Positions 1 to 10,004 are shown, numbered from the stretch's first letter. The stretch is DNA of 64,000 bases from Pseudomonas sp. KU26590 (GCF_026153515.1 NZ_CP110644.1:2013501-2077500), one strand, 5' to 3'. Program-made: numbers and translations. The notes: generated by a model from the sequence alone, not told the origin.

Positions 1-1
1 C

Positions 2-556
2 ATCCTGTCGCGCCCTGTCGACGTCTCGCGTTTCGGCATGATCTTCGCCGGCGCCCAGAAGAACATCGGCCCGAGCGGAATCGTCGTGGCAATCATTCGC
101 GAGGACCTGCTGGGTCACGCGCGTGCGCTCTGCCCGACGATGCTCAACTACAAGGTCGCCGCCGACAACGGTTCGATGTACAACACGCCGCCAACACTGG
201 CCTGGTACCTCTCCGGTCTGGTCTTCGAATGGCTGAAAGAGCAGGGCGGTGTCGAAGCCATAGCCACGCGCAATGAACTCAAGCAGCGCACGCTGTATGA
301 CTTCATCGACGCCAGCGGCCTGTACAGCAACCCGATCAGCCCCTCCGACCGCTCGTGGATGAACGTGCCGTTCCGTCTGGCCGATGATCGCCTGGACAAG
401 CCGTTCCTCGCGGGTGCCGAAGCGCGCAATCTGCTGAACCTCAAGGGTCACCGTTCAGTGGGCGGCATGCGCGCCTCCATCTACAACGCCATCGACATCA
501 ATGCGGTCAACGCCCTGACCGCTTACATGGCAGAGTTCGAGAAGGAACACGGCTAA
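2..556 (+). CDS. serC: Phosphoserine aminotransferase, C-terminal part (5' end outside window)
   Basis: The reading frame is open from base 2, so this is the last ~184 residues of SerC (family length about 360). SerC is a PLP-dependent cytoplasmic aminotransferase converting 3-phosphohydroxypyruvate to phosphoserine, and also acts in pyridoxal phosphate synthesis. The frame begins with a [10 protein letters not shown] segment followed by [10 protein letters not shown], where the lysine is the expected PLP Schiff-base residue. The end shows the conserved [16 protein letters not shown] stretch. Its TAA stop overlaps the pheA start by one base (TAATG), implying translational coupling as the first visible gene of a long operon. 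Confidence 0.95.
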   Translation: MLSRPVDVSRFGMIFAGAQKNIGPSGIVVAIIREDLLGHARALCPTMLNYKVAADNGSMYNTPPTLAWYLSGLVFEWLKEQGGVEAIATRNELKQRTLYDFIDASGLYSNPISPSDRSWMNVPFRLADDRLDKPFLAGAEARNLLNLKGHRSVGGMRASIYNAIDINAVNALTAYMAEFEKEHG

Positions 557-1650
557 TGTCTGAACAAGAGCTCAAGGCACTGCGGGTCCGCATCGACAGC
601 CTGGACGAAAAGGTCCTGGAACTGATCAGCGAGCGTGCCCGCTGCGCCCAGGAAGTCGCGCGGGTCAAAATGGCCGAACTGCCGGCAGGTGAAGTGCCTG
701 TCTTCTACCGGCCTGAGCGTGAAGCGGCGGTGCTCAGGCGTGTCATGGAGCGCAACCGTGGCCCGTTGAGCAACGAGGAAATGGCGCGGCTGTTCCGCGA
801 GATCATGTCCTCCTGTCTGGCGCTGGAACAGCCGCTCAAGGTCGCTTACCTCGGCCCTGAAGGCACGTTCACTCAGGCGGCGGCGCTGAAGCATTTCGGC
901 CACGCGGTGATCAGCAAGCCCATGGCTGCGATCGACGAAGTGTTCCGTGAAGTGGTCGCCGGTGCGGTGAACTTCGGCGTCGTCCCGGTGGAGAACTCCA
1001 CCGAGGGTGCGGTCAACCACACACTGGACAGCTTCCTTGAGCACGACATGGTCATCTGCGGCGAAGTCGAGCTGCGTATTCACCATCATCTGCTGGTGGG
1101 CGAAAGCACCAAAACCGACAGCATCAGCCGCATCTATTCCCACGCCCAGTCCCTGGCGCAATGCCGCAAGTGGCTGGACGCGCACTACCCGAACGTTGAG
1201 CGCGTCGCCGTCGCCAGCAATGCCGAGGCGGCCAAGCGGGTCAAGGGTGAGTGGAACTCGGCGGCGATTGCCGGTGATATGGCGGCGGGCCTTTATGGCC
1301 TGACGCGCATTGCCGAGAAGATCGAAGACCGTCCGGACAACTCCACACGTTTCCTCATGATCGGCAATCAGGAAGTGCCGCCGACCGGCGACGACAAGAC
1401 GTCGATCATCGTGTCGATGAGCAACAAGCCTGGCGCGCTGCATGAACTGCTGGTGCCTTTCCACGAGAACGGCATCGACCTGACGCGCATCGAGACGCGT
1501 CCCTCGCGAAGCGGTAAATGGACCTACGTGTTCTTCATCGATTTCGTCGGCCACCACCGCGACCCGCTGATCAAGGCCGTTCTCGAGCAGATCAGCCAGG
1601 AAGCCGTGGCGCTCAAGGTGTTGGGCTCCTATCCGAAAGCAGTGCTTTGA
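556..1650 (+). CDS. pheA: P-protein: chorismate mutase / prephenate dehydratase
   Basis: A 364-residue bifunctional cytoplasmic enzyme that converts chorismate to prephenate and then to phenylpyruvate for phenylalanine synthesis. Residues 1-90 form the AroQ chorismate mutase (LRVRIDSLDEKVLELISERARCA). Residues ~95-270 are the prephenate dehydratase lobe, starting VAYLGPEGTFTQAA and ending with the catalytic-site sequence DNSTRFLMIG. Residues ~280-360 are an ACT domain (TSIIVSMSNKPGALHELL, then ETRPSRSGKWTY), the usual site of phenylalanine feedback inhibition. Its length matches pseudomonad P-proteins. The start overlaps the serC stop. Confidence 0.96.
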   Translation: MSEQELKALRVRIDSLDEKVLELISERARCAQEVARVKMAELPAGEVPVFYRPEREAAVLRRVMERNRGPLSNEEMARLFREIMSSCLALEQPLKVAYLGPEGTFTQAAALKHFGHAVISKPMAAIDEVFREVVAGAVNFGVVPVENSTEGAVNHTLDSFLEHDMVICGEVELRIHHHLLVGESTKTDSISRIYSHAQSLAQCRKWLDAHYPNVERVAVASNAEAAKRVKGEWNSAAIAGDMAAGLYGLTRIAEKIEDRPDNSTRFLMIGNQEVPPTGDDKTSIIVSMSNKPGALHELLVPFHENGIDLTRIETRPSRSGKWTYVFFIDFVGHHRDPLIKAVLEQISQEAVALKVLGSYPKAVL

Positions 1651-1704
1651 CCCTGCGTCCGGACTTGTAGCCCTACGGGTTTCACTGAAGAGGTAAAGCG
1701 GTAC

Positions 1705-2817
1705 ATGAGCGGCGACTTCCTCGCGCTGGCACAGCCCGGCGTGCAAAAACTATCGCCTTACGTTCCCGGCAAACCGGTGGACGAGCTGGCGCGTGAGCTG
1801 GATATCGATCCGGCGCGCATCATCAAGCTGGCGAGCAACGAAAACCCGATGGGCGCCAGCCCCAAGGCGTTGCAGGCGATCAAAGACGCGCTGGCGGAAT
1901 TGACCCGTTACCCCGACGGCAACGGTTTCGAGCTCAAGCAGCGGTTGTCGAAAGCCTGCGGCGTGCAGCCCGAGCAAGTGACGCTGGGCAACGGCTCCAA
2001 CGACATTCTGGAAATCGTCGCCCATGCCTATCTGGCGCCGGGGCTCAATGCGGTGTTCAGCGAACACGCGTTTGCGATTTATCCGATCGTCACCCAGGCC
2101 GTCGGCGCTGTTGCCCATGTCGCGCAGGCCAGGGATTGGGGACACGACCTGCCGGCCATGCTTGCCGCCATCGACAGCAACACGCGGGTCGTCTTCATCG
2201 CCAACCCGAACAACCCCACCGGGACCTGGTTCGGGCCGAGCGCCCTGGCGGATTTTCTCGCCCATGTGCCCAAGGACGTGCTGGTTGTACTGGACGAGGC
2301 CTACATCGAATACGCCGAAGGCGCCGACCTGCCTGACGGGCTTGAGTTTCTGAGTGCTTACCCAAACCTGCTGGTGTCGCGGACGTTCTCCAAGGCCTAT
2401 GGCCTGGCGTCGCTGCGCCTCGGCTATGCATTGTCATCGCCGGTCGTGGCCGACGTGTTGAACCGCGTGCGTCAGCCGTTCAACGTCAACAGCCTCGCGC
2501 TGGCCGCTGCCTGCGCCGCGCTGGACGACGTTGACTATGTTGCGCAAAGCCGTCAGCTCAATGAAGCCGGCATGCAGCAGCTGGAAGCAGGGCTGGGTCG
2601 GATGGGCCTGAGCTGGATTCCCTCCAAAGCCAACTTCATCGCCGTTGACCTGGGCCGCGAGGCCGCGTCGATTTACGACGGCCTGCTGCGCGAAGGCGTG
2701 ATCGTTCGCCCGATTGGTGGTTACGGTCTGCCCAATCACCTGCGGGTGAGCATCGGTTTGCCGGGTGAGAACAGTCGTTTCCTCGAAGCGTTGAGCAAGG
2801 TTCTGGCACGTGGTTGA
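1705..2817 (+). CDS. hisC: Histidinol-phosphate aminotransferase (HisC family)
   Basis: A 370-residue class I/II PLP aminotransferase. The pattern KLASNENPMGASP near residue 43, NPNNPTG in the middle and SRTFSKAYGLASLRLGY (PLP lysine in SKAYG) identify the HisC family. It catalyses histidinol-phosphate formation. This operon copy lies among aromatic genes, and such hisC2-type paralogs may also transaminate aromatic 2-oxo acids, which is inference here. The ATG is preceded by AGAGG at a reasonable distance. The stop overlaps the GTG start of the next gene by 8 bases. Confidence 0.93.
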   Translation: MSGDFLALAQPGVQKLSPYVPGKPVDELARELDIDPARIIKLASNENPMGASPKALQAIKDALAELTRYPDGNGFELKQRLSKACGVQPEQVTLGNGSNDILEIVAHAYLAPGLNAVFSEHAFAIYPIVTQAVGAVAHVAQARDWGHDLPAMLAAIDSNTRVVFIANPNNPTGTWFGPSALADFLAHVPKDVLVVLDEAYIEYAEGADLPDGLEFLSAYPNLLVSRTFSKAYGLASLRLGYALSSPVVADVLNRVRQPFNVNSLALAAACAALDDVDYVAQSRQLNEAGMQQLEAGLGRMGLSWIPSKANFIAVDLGREAASIYDGLLREGVIVRPIGGYGLPNHLRVSIGLPGENSRFLEALSKVLARG

Positions 2818-5053
2818 TGTCATGCCGCTGCAACCCGCTGCGCCTATGATCGGCCGCCTGGTGGTGGTCGGACTCGGATTGATCGGAGGCTCGTTCGCCA
2901 AAGGCTTGAAGGAAAGTGGCCTGTGCCGCGAAGTCGTCGGCGTCGATCTCGACCCGCAATCGCGCACACTGGCCGTTGAACTGGGCGTGGTTGATCGCTG
3001 TGAAGACACTCTCGCTGCCGCCTGCGTGGGGGCTGACGTCATTCAATTGGCCGTGCCGATTCTGGCGATGGAGAAGCTCCTCGGCGTCCTGGCGAAACTG
3101 GACCTGGGCAATGCCGTGCTGACCGACGTCGGCAGCGCCAAAGGCAATGTGGTCCGTGCCGCGCGCGAAGCGTTCGGCGTGATGCCGGCGCGCTTCGTGC
3201 CCGGCCACCCGATTGCCGGCTCCGAGCAGAGTGGGGTGGAGGCCTCCAACGCCGAGCTGTTCAAGCGGCACAAAGTCATCCTTACGCCGCTGGCCGAAAC
3301 CGATCCGTCGGCGCTGGCGCTGGTCGACCGTCTCTGGTCGGCATTGGGCGCGGACGTCGAGCACATGCAGGTCGAGCGCCACGATGAAGTGCTGGCGGCG
3401 ACCAGTCACCTGCCGCACCTCCTGGCGTTCGGTCTGGTGGATTCGCTGGCCAAGCGCAACGAAAACCTCGACATCTTCCGTTATGCGGCGGGCGGCTTCC
3501 GCGACTTCACACGTATCGCCGGCAGTGATCCGGTGATGTGGCATGACATCTTCCTGGCGAACCGCGAGGCCGTGTTGCGCACCCTCGACACCTTCCGCAG
3601 CGACCTTGATGCGCTGCGCGACGCGGTGGATGCAGGCGATGGCCACCAGTTGCTCGGTGTGTTCACCCGGGCGCGGGTCGCCCGGGAGCATTTCGGCAAG
3701 ATTCTCGCCCGTCGTGCCTATGTTGAAAAAACCTCAGGCGCCGACTTCAGCTTTATTGCACGGCCGGGCGGCGTTGTCCTGGGGCAGATTCGCGTGCCGG
3801 GTGACAAGTCGATTTCCCACCGGGCGATCATGCTCGGGTCACTGGCTCAAGGCATCAGCGTCGTCGAAGGTGTTCTCGAAAGCGAGGACGCGCTGGCGAC
3901 ATTGCAGGCATTCCGTGACATGGGCGTCGTCATCGAAGGGCCGCACCACGGTCGCCTGACCATACATGGCGTTGGCCTTAACGGGCTGCAACCTGCGCCG
4001 GGGCCGCTTTATCTGGGCAACTCGGGCACGTCGATGCGCTTGCTCTGCGGCCTGTTGGCTGCGCAGCGCTTTGACAGCGTGCTGACCGGCGACGCCTCAC
4101 TGTCCCGGCGTTCGATGACCAGTGTCGTCGAGCCGCTACGCCAGATGGGCGCCGTGATCGAAACCGCGGAAGACGGCCGGCCGCCGCTGACCCTTCGCGG
4201 TGGGCAGGGTCTTCAGGCCATCCGCTACGACATGCCGTTGCCCAGCGCTCAGGTGAAATCCGCGCTGTTGCTCGCCGGTCTCTACGCAAATGGCACAACG
4301 ATGGTGCACGAGCCGGCGCCGACCCGGGACCACACCGAGCGTATGCTGAAAGGCTTCGGTCATTCGCTTTCCGCTCATGACGGGACCGTGGCGCTGCAGT
4401 CAGGGGGTTCGCTCAAGGCGGCATGCATCGAAGTACCTGCCGATATGTCCTCGGCGGCGTTCTTCCTGGTGGCAGCGTCCATCGCCGAGGGCTCCGACTT
4501 GATCCTCGAAAGCGTGGGTGTCAACCCGACGCGCTCGGGCGTTGTCGATATCCTGCGCCTGATGGGCGCGGACATCACGCTGCACAACCCGCGCGATGCG
4601 GGCGGGGAGCCGGTGGCTGATCTGCACGTGCGCCATGCCCGTCTCAGGGGGATCGACATCCCCCAGGCGCTGCTGCCGCTGGCAACCGACGAGTTGCCGG
4701 CGCTCTTCATTGCCGCTGCCTGCGCCGAAGGGCGAACGGTGCTTCCGGGCGCTCAGGCCTTGCGCTTCAAGGAATCCGACCGCCTTCAGGCGATGGCCGA
4801 CGGCCTGGCGACGCTCGGCATAAACGTTGAATCGACTGCAGATGGCATCATTATTGATGGTGGAACCGTCGGCGGTGGTGAAATCAATGCGCAGGGTGAT
4901 CACCGCATCGCCATGGCATTCAGTATCGCGTCGCTGCGCGCGGCCAGCCCGATTCACATCCGGGACTGCGCCAATGTGGCGACTTCATTTCCCAGTTTCC
5001 TGACGCTGTGTGCTCAGGTGGGTATTCGTGTAACGCAAGAGGGGCAATCGTGA
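2810..5053 (+). CDS. tyrA-aroA: Fused prephenate dehydrogenase / EPSP synthase (TyrA-AroA)
   Basis: A single 747-residue frame with two enzymes. Residues ~14-300 are prephenate dehydrogenase TyrA, with the NAD-binding GLGLIGGS motif and [12 protein letters not shown]. Residues ~318-747 are 5-enolpyruvylshikimate-3-phosphate synthase, with [32 protein letters not shown] and [13 protein letters not shown]. No stop or frameshift lies between them. Such fusions are normal in Pseudomonas, so this is not an assembly error. The GTG at 2810 overlaps hisC; an ATG at 2822 would shorten the protein by four residues. The AroA half makes the substrate for chorismate synthase, whose product reaches prephenate through PheA. 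Confidence 0.95.
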   Translation: MVDVMPLQPAAPMIGRLVVVGLGLIGGSFAKGLKESGLCREVVGVDLDPQSRTLAVELGVVDRCEDTLAAACVGADVIQLAVPILAMEKLLGVLAKLDLGNAVLTDVGSAKGNVVRAAREAFGVMPARFVPGHPIAGSEQSGVEASNAELFKRHKVILTPLAETDPSALALVDRLWSALGADVEHMQVERHDEVLAATSHLPHLLAFGLVDSLAKRNENLDIFRYAAGGFRDFTRIAGSDPVMWHDIFLANREAVLRTLDTFRSDLDALRDAVDAGDGHQLLGVFTRARVAREHFGKILARRAYVEKTSGADFSFIARPGGVVLGQIRVPGDKSISHRAIMLGSLAQGISVVEGVLESEDALATLQAFRDMGVVIEGPHHGRLTIHGVGLNGLQPAPGPLYLGNSGTSMRLLCGLLAAQRFDSVLTGDASLSRRSMTSVVEPLRQMGAVIETAEDGRPPLTLRGGQGLQAIRYDMPLPSAQVKSALLLAGLYANGTTMVHEPAPTRDHTERMLKGFGHSLSAHDGTVALQSGGSLKAACIEVPADMSSAAFFLVAASIAEGSDLILESVGVNPTRSGVVDILRLMGADITLHNPRDAGGEPVADLHVRHARLRGIDIPQALLPLATDELPALFIAAACAEGRTVLPGAQALRFKESDRLQAMADGLATLGINVESTADGIIIDGGTVGGGEINAQGDHRIAMAFSIASLRAASPIHIRDCANVATSFPSFLTLCAQVGIRVTQEGQS

Positions 5054-5739
5054 AAGTTCAAGCTCCGGTCATTACGATCGACGGACCCAGCGGTTCCGGG
5101 AAGGGCACGGTGGCCGGCAAGCTGGCCAAACGTCTGGGCTGGTCCCTGCTGGATTCCGGTGCGCTGTATCGGCTGCTGGCCTTCGCGGCCGTCAACCATG
5201 GCGTCGACCTGACCAATGAAGAAGCATTGAAGCTGCTGGCTGCGCATCTGGACGTGCAGTTCATGGCAGCGACCGACGACCACGGTCAGCGCATTATTCT
5301 GGAAGGGGAAGACGTGACGTCGGCCATCCGCAATGAGCATGTTGGCAGTGGCGCGTCCCAGGTGGCTTCGTTGCCGGCTGTTCGCGAAGCATTGCTGCAG
5401 CGCCAGCGGGCGTTTCAGGAGTTTCCAGGCCTGGTTGCCGATGGCCGCGACATGGGCACGGTGGTCTTTCCCGGCGCGCCATTGAAGATTTTTCTGACGG
5501 CCAGCGTCGACGAGCGTGCCCGTCGGCGATATTTGCAGTTGAAGGCCAAGGGTGACGATGTTAGTCTGCCGAGTCTGCTAGATGAGATCCGTGTCCGCGA
5601 CGAGCGCGACACCCAGCGAGCGGTAGCCCCGCTCAAGCCGGCGCATGACGCCATTCAGCTGGATTCCACCGAATTGTCCATCGAGCAGGTGCTTGAACGC
5701 ATCCTGAGTGAAGTCGCACTCCGCGATCTCGCCGGATGA
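5050..5739 (+). CDS. cmk: Cytidylate kinase
   Basis: A 229-residue cytoplasmic CMP/dCMP kinase. The P-loop is [13 protein letters not shown] at residues ~9-21, followed by [17 protein letters not shown]. The later [13 protein letters not shown] and [13 protein letters not shown] segments are typical of Cmk. I chose the GTG at 5050, which overlaps the aroA stop in GTGA and gives the canonical [11 protein letters not shown]-terminus; an upstream in-frame ATG at 5008 would add a tail lying inside aroA. The cmk-rpsA order is conserved across gammaproteobacteria. Confidence 0.95.
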   Translation: MKVQAPVITIDGPSGSGKGTVAGKLAKRLGWSLLDSGALYRLLAFAAVNHGVDLTNEEALKLLAAHLDVQFMAATDDHGQRIILEGEDVTSAIRNEHVGSGASQVASLPAVREALLQRQRAFQEFPGLVADGRDMGTVVFPGAPLKIFLTASVDERARRRYLQLKAKGDDVSLPSLLDEIRVRDERDTQRAVAPLKPAHDAIQLDSTELSIEQVLERILSEVALRDLAG

Positions 5740-5800
5740 CCAGAAAGCCATGTGGGAGACCAGTCATAGTCCCGCAGGCTTTCTTTCATATGAACGAAAC

Positions 5801-5820
5801 CCACGTTGTCTGGAACGTGG
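5801..5820 (+). promoter_or_regulatory. Hairpin in the rpsA leader
   Basis: CCACGTT and AACGTGG form a perfect 7-bp stem around a GTCTGG loop, 40 bases before the rpsA start. A second, longer-range pairing (AGAAAGCC near 5743 with GGCTTTCT near 5778) lies just upstream. In gammaproteobacteria S1 represses its own translation through a structured rpsA leader. That this hairpin serves that role here is inference. Confidence 0.45.
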
Positions 5821-5860
5821 CAGATGGGCGTATTCTTCGCCCTTATCAACAGGAATTAAA

Positions 5861-7552
5861 ATGAGCGAAAGCTTTGCTGAACTTTTCGAAGAAAGCCTAA
5901 AGACTCTTAACCTTCAGGCCGGTTCGATCATCACCGCGATCATCGTCGATATCGATTACCAGGCTGGTTGGGTCACCGTTCACGCTGGTCTGAAGTCCGA
6001 AGGCCTCATCCCGCTGGAGCAGTTCCACAACGATGCTGGCGAGCTGACGATCAAGATCGGCGATGAAGTCCACGTTGCGCTGGACGCGGTCGAAGACGGC
6101 TTTGGCGAAACCAAGCTGTCCCGCGAAAAAGCCAAGCGTGCTGAGTGCTGGATCGTTCTGGAAGCGGCTTTCGCAGCTGAGGAAGTGGTCAAGGGCGTTA
6201 TCAACGGTAAGGTTAAAGGCGGCTTCACAGTCGACGTTAACGGCATCCGTGCGTTCCTGCCAGGTTCTCTGGTTGACGTCCGTCCAGTGCGCGACACCAC
6301 GCACCTGGAAGGCAAAGAGCTGGAATTCAAGGTCATCAAGCTGGACCAGAAGCGCAACAACGTTGTCGTTTCCCGTCGCAGTGTCCTGGAAGCCGAAAAC
6401 AGCGCCGAGCGCGAAGCTCTGCTGGAATCGCTGCAGGAAGGCCAGCAGGTCAAGGGTATCGTCAAGAACCTCACCGATTACGGCGCATTCGTCGATCTGG
6501 GTGGCGTCGATGGCCTGCTGCACATCACCGACATGGCCTGGAAGCGCATCAAGCATCCATCGGAAATCGTCAACGTTGGCGATGAGATTGATGTAAAGGT
6601 CCTGAAGTACGATCGCGAGCGCAATCGTGTTTCCCTGGGTCTGAAGCAACTGGGTGAAGATCCATGGGTTGCTATCAAGGCTCGTTACCCGGAAGGCACT
6701 CGCGTTACCGCGCGTGTTACCAACCTGACCGACTACGGCTGCTTCGCAGAGCTGGAAGAAGGCGTGGAAGGCCTGGTACACGTTTCCGAAATGGACTGGA
6801 CCAACAAGAACATCCACCCGTCTAAAGTCGTTCAGGTTGGCGACGAAGTGGAAGTCATGGTTCTGGACATCGACGAAGAGCGTCGTCGTATCTCCCTGGG
6901 CATCAAGCAGTGCAAATCTAACCCGTGGGAAGATTTCTCTGGCCAGTTCAACAAGGGCGACAAGATCTCCGGCACCATCAAGTCGATCACCGATTTCGGT
7001 ATCTTCATTGGTCTGGACGGCGGCATCGACGGCCTGGTTCACCTGTCCGACATCTCCTGGAACGAAGTGGGCGAAGAAGCCGTACGTCGTTTCAAGAAGG
7101 GCGACGAGCTTGACACCGTGATCCTGTCGGTTGATCCAGAGCGTGAGCGCATCTCGCTGGGTATCAAGCAGCTGGAAAGCGATCCGTTCTCCGAGTACGT
7201 CACTGTCAATGACAAAGGCGCTATCGTTCGCGGTATCGTTAAAGAAGTTGACGCCAAAGGCGCCATCATCACTCTGGCCGACGACATCGAAGCGACCCTC
7301 AAAGCCTCCGAAATCAGCCGTGACCGCGTTGAAGACGCGCGTAACGTTCTGAAAGAAGGCGAAGAGATCGAAGCTAAGATCATCAGCGTTGACCGCAAGA
7401 GCCGCGTGATCAGCTTGTCCATCAAGTCGAAAGACGTTGAAGACGAGAAAGAAGCGATTCAGAGCCTGCGTAGCAAGCCTGAAACCGCTGAAAGCACTGG
7501 TCCAACCACTCTGGGTGACCTGCTGCGTGCTCAAATGGAAAAACAGAACTGA
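5861..7552 (+). CDS. rpsA: 30S ribosomal protein S1
   Basis: A 563-residue RNA-binding protein of the small ribosomal subunit that melts and delivers mRNA to the ribosome. It consists of six S1 (OB-fold) repeats; the later ones are easily seen by repeated [31 protein letters not shown] segments and the ISLGIKQ signatures. The ATG at 5861 follows AGGAATT and yields the classic [13 protein letters not shown] start; the open frame further upstream runs into cmk and is not used. Codon use is strongly biased towards the highly expressed set. A strong terminator follows directly. Confidence 0.98.
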   Translation: MSESFAELFEESLKTLNLQAGSIITAIIVDIDYQAGWVTVHAGLKSEGLIPLEQFHNDAGELTIKIGDEVHVALDAVEDGFGETKLSREKAKRAECWIVLEAAFAAEEVVKGVINGKVKGGFTVDVNGIRAFLPGSLVDVRPVRDTTHLEGKELEFKVIKLDQKRNNVVVSRRSVLEAENSAEREALLESLQEGQQVKGIVKNLTDYGAFVDLGGVDGLLHITDMAWKRIKHPSEIVNVGDEIDVKVLKYDRERNRVSLGLKQLGEDPWVAIKARYPEGTRVTARVTNLTDYGCFAELEEGVEGLVHVSEMDWTNKNIHPSKVVQVGDEVEVMVLDIDEERRRISLGIKQCKSNPWEDFSGQFNKGDKISGTIKSITDFGIFIGLDGGIDGLVHLSDISWNEVGEEAVRRFKKGDELDTVILSVDPERERISLGIKQLESDPFSEYVTVNDKGAIVRGIVKEVDAKGAIITLADDIEATLKASEISRDRVEDARNVLKEGEEIEAKIISVDRKSRVISLSIKSKDVEDEKEAIQSLRSKPETAESTGPTTLGDLLRAQMEKQN

Positions 7553-7570
7553 GTTCTGTCTGACCATTGA

Positions 7571-7598
7571 AAAAGGGCGACTTCGGTCGCCCTTTTTT
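7571..7598 (+). terminator. Rho-independent terminator after rpsA
   Basis: AAAGGGCGA, loop CTTCGG-type, TCGCCC then TTTTTT: a GC-rich stem with a UUCG-like tetraloop and a T-run, 18 bases after the rpsA stop. It ends the serC-rpsA transcription unit. Confidence 0.92.
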
Positions 7599-7638
7599 GT
7601 GGGCGTGTGTTTTTGCAGCGCGGCCGGCCAATGCCCTG

Positions 7639-7668
7639 TTGACGATCTTCAAGCTCGGCTCATTTAAG
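7639..7668 (+). promoter_or_regulatory. Possible sigma-70 promoter of ihfB
   Basis: TTGACG at 7639 is a good -35 element. An 18-base spacer leads to TTTAAG, a weak -10 at 7663. The position between the rpsA terminator and ihfB fits, but the -10 is poor. Confidence 0.35.
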
Positions 7669-7754
7669 TCTGGGCATACTCTGTTCAAATGCTTCAGGTC
7701 ATGCTAAAACCTTCAAAGCGCTTTACCTAGCTGCTTGAAAAAGAAGGGAAAAAT

Positions 7755-8054
7755 ATGACGAAGTCGGAGTTGATCGAACGAATTGTCACCCATCAAGGAC
7801 TGCTCTCATCCAAAGATGTGGAGTTGGCCATCAAGACCATGCTTGAGCAGATGTCGCAGTGCCTTGCGACGGGCGACCGTATTGAAATACGCGGCTTCGG
7901 CAGCTTCTCCCTGCACTATCGCGCGCCTCGCGTGGGCCGCAATCCAAAGACAGGTCAGTCTGTCAGTCTCGACGGCAAGTTCGTCCCTCACTTCAAGCCA
8001 GGCAAAGAGCTCCGCGACCGGGTGAACGAAGAAGAGGAGCATGAGCTCCAATAG
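7755..8054 (+). CDS. ihfB: Integration host factor subunit beta
   Basis: A 99-residue HU/IHF family DNA-bending protein ([11 protein letters not shown] start). The signature [28 protein letters not shown] carries the beta-arm that inserts into the minor groove, including the tip proline region. It pairs with IhfA, encoded elsewhere. It sits immediately downstream of rpsA as in other Pseudomonas, where it also marks the left edge of the O-antigen locus. The RBS is AGAAGGGAAAAAT before the ATG. Confidence 0.97.
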   Translation: MTKSELIERIVTHQGLLSSKDVELAIKTMLEQMSQCLATGDRIEIRGFGSFSLHYRAPRVGRNPKTGQSVSLDGKFVPHFKPGKELRDRVNEEEEHELQ

Positions 8055-8071
8055 CTCTTTGAGGAGTTCTC

Positions 8072-8311
8072 ATGGGAAATGTGAAGCGTCTGATCTTTTT
8101 AGCTATCGCCCTGTTGATCGCAGCGGTGATTGTCGTATTTGTGCTGGAAAACCAGCAGGCCGTCGCACTGGTGTTCTTTGGCTGGAATGCGCCCGAGCTG
8201 CCTGTCGCCGTGCCGGTGATCTTTGCACTGCTGGTGGGCATGCTGATTGGCCCGTTGCTGGTTTCAATCGCGCGTCTGCGCAGGAAGCCCAAAGCGTCAC
8301 GTCTGCCCTGA
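8072..8311 (+). CDS. LapA domain (DUF1049) membrane protein
   Basis: A 79-residue inner-membrane protein with two hydrophobic segments (residues ~5-27 and ~42-65) separated by the conserved LENQQAVALVFFGW motif, and a basic C-terminal tail RLRRKPK. This matches the lipopolysaccharide assembly protein A (LapA/YciS) family. In E. coli LapA works with LapB in LPS assembly and LpxC control; the role here is inferred from the family. It is 17 bases after ihfB with AGGAGTTC as RBS, so it is probably cotranscribed. Confidence 0.85.
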   Translation: MGNVKRLIFLAIALLIAAVIVVFVLENQQAVALVFFGWNAPELPVAVPVIFALLVGMLIGPLLVSIARLRRKPKASRLP

Positions 8312-8347
8312 TAGAATCCCCGCGCGTCAGACACCTCAACGCTTGCG

Positions 8348-8376
8348 TTGAAGATAATTACAAGCGCACCTATAAC
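8348..8376 (+). promoter_or_regulatory. Candidate sigma-70 promoter of the manB/O-antigen genes
   Basis: TTGAAG (8348) and TATAAC (8371) are separated by 17 bases. They lie about 130 bases upstream of manB in a gap between lapA and manB. No other convincing promoter is seen in the gap. Confidence 0.5.
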
Positions 8377-8507
8377 TAATCTCCTTTTTCAATGCCTAAC
8401 CCACGCCTCAAGCTTTCAGGCGCGAGGGTTGCGTGCAGTTCGTCATTCGAGCTGCTTCTACTGAACAGAGGAACCTTCGGGTTTTTCCGTCGCATAGGTT
8501 TTTACAC

Positions 8508-9881
8508 ATGAATTCCGACTATCCCGCTCTTCAGACTCGCTGCTTCAAGGCCTACGACATCCGTGGCCAAGTGCCCAATGACCTGGACGATGACATCGCG
8601 TACCGCATCGGGCGGTCCATGGTGGTTGAACTGGGTGCCAAAAACATCGTCGTGGGTCGAGACATGCGTCTTGAAAGCCCCGCGTTGGCCCAGGCGTTGA
8701 TCAAAGGCATTCAGGAAGCCGGCGCGGATGTCATCGACATCGGCCTGTGCGGCACCGAAGAAGTCTACTTCGCTACCAGCCATTACGAAGCAGACGGCGG
8801 CGTGATGGTCACGGCCAGTCATAACCCGAAGGGTTATAACGGCATGAAGCTGGTCCAGAAATCGTCCCGTCCCATCAGCGGTGACACCGGCCTCGATGCC
8901 ATTCGCCAGCGCGTCGATGCGGGCGATTTCGGTCAGGTTGCCGCTCAGCACGGTAGCGTTCAGTCCAAGCCGGACAAGACGGCCTACATTCAGCACCTGC
9001 TGACCTATGTCAAAGACGCCGATCTTCGTCCGCTGAAGATCCTCGCCGACCCGGGCAATGGCGCTGTCGGTCCTGCACTGGATGCGATTCGCTCCCAGCT
9101 GCCGTTCGAGTGGGTGATCATCAACGCTGAACCGGATGGCAACTTCCCTAACGGCGTGCCGAACCCGCTGTTGCCAGAAAACCGCAGCATCACCCGCGAC
9201 GCGCTGCTCAAGCACGGTTGCGACCTGGGCCTGGCGTGGGACGGCGATTTCGACCGCTGCTTCTTCTTTGACGAGCAAGGGCGTTTTGTCGAGGGCTACT
9301 ACCTGGTGGGCCTGCTGGCAGAAATGCTGCTCAAGCAACACCCGGGCTCGAAAATTATTCACGACCCGCGCCTGACCTGGAACACCATCGATCAGGTCGA
9401 GCAGGCGGGCGGTACGCCGGTGCTGTGCAAGACCGGCCACGCGTTCATCAAGGAACGCATGCGCCTGGAAGACGCCGTGTATGGCGGCGAAATGAGTGCG
9501 CACCACTATTTCCGCGATTTCGCCTACTGCGACAGCGGCATGATCCCGTGGCTGTTGGTCGCCGCGCTGATGTCCGTGTCGGGCAAGAAGTTCTCGCAAC
9601 TGGTTGATGAGCGCATGGCGGCGTACCCGTGCAGCGGCGAAATCAACTACAAGGTCGAAGACGTCAAATCCATCATCGCCAAGATCCTGGAACACTACAC
9701 GCCGTCTTGCTCGAACATCGATAGAACCGACGGCATCAGCCTTGAATTCGCTGAGTGGCGCTTCAACCTGCGCGGTTCGAACACCGAGCCTTTGCTGCGT
9801 CTGAACGTCGAGAGCCGTCGTGATCCAGCCCTTGTAGACGCCAAGGTCAAAGAGATCGAAGCGCTGATCAACGGCAAGTGA
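8508..9881 (+). CDS. manB: Phosphomannomutase, CpsG/ManB type
   Basis: A 457-residue cytoplasmic alpha-D-phosphohexomutase converting mannose-6-phosphate to mannose-1-phosphate for GDP-mannose (GDP-rhamnose, O-antigen, exopolysaccharide). The phosphoserine loop is TASHNPKGYNG, the metal site is DGDFDRC, the sugar loop is GEMSAHH and the phosphate site is RGSNTEP. It follows the enterobacterial CpsG/RfbK sequence closely (FKAYDIRG, GTEEVYFATSHY, RPISGDTGL, AFIKERMR) and is clearly not the AlgC type. The ATG at 8508 is used because frame upstream of it lies in the leader. No GDP-mannose pyrophosphorylase is present in the window. Confidence 0.92.
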   Translation: MNSDYPALQTRCFKAYDIRGQVPNDLDDDIAYRIGRSMVVELGAKNIVVGRDMRLESPALAQALIKGIQEAGADVIDIGLCGTEEVYFATSHYEADGGVMVTASHNPKGYNGMKLVQKSSRPISGDTGLDAIRQRVDAGDFGQVAAQHGSVQSKPDKTAYIQHLLTYVKDADLRPLKILADPGNGAVGPALDAIRSQLPFEWVIINAEPDGNFPNGVPNPLLPENRSITRDALLKHGCDLGLAWDGDFDRCFFFDEQGRFVEGYYLVGLLAEMLLKQHPGSKIIHDPRLTWNTIDQVEQAGGTPVLCKTGHAFIKERMRLEDAVYGGEMSAHHYFRDFAYCDSGMIPWLLVAALMSVSGKKFSQLVDERMAAYPCSGEINYKVEDVKSIIAKILEHYTPSCSNIDRTDGISLEFAEWRFNLRGSNTEPLLRLNVESRRDPALVDAKVKEIEALINGK

Positions 9882-10004
9882 TGCACCTGGCGTGCGGTCC
9901 TGCTGACTGAATGGCAGGGCCGCGAGCCAATCGTCTACAATGGCGCCGCTGCCTCGCAGCGGCCGTCATGATTGACGGCGAATTCTTATGTGCATGGATC
10001 GGGT

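Noticed and set aside
553..1746. Long antisense frame across pheA
   Set aside because: High GC content opens antisense frames; the plus-strand frame encodes complete PheA with all motifs and the antisense protein shows no family sequence or RBS.
2810..5053. Treating the tyrA-aroA frame as an assembly or frameshift artefact
   Set aside because: The fusion is a known natural arrangement in Pseudomonas and both halves are complete.
5897..7567. 556-codon antisense frame across rpsA
   Set aside because: It mirrors the strongly biased codons of rpsA and has no recognizable domain; the plus strand is certain.
8508..9881. Calling this gene algC
   Set aside because: Sequence along the whole length follows CpsG/ManB phosphomannomutase and not AlgC, and the neighbours are O-antigen genes rather than coaBC-dut.
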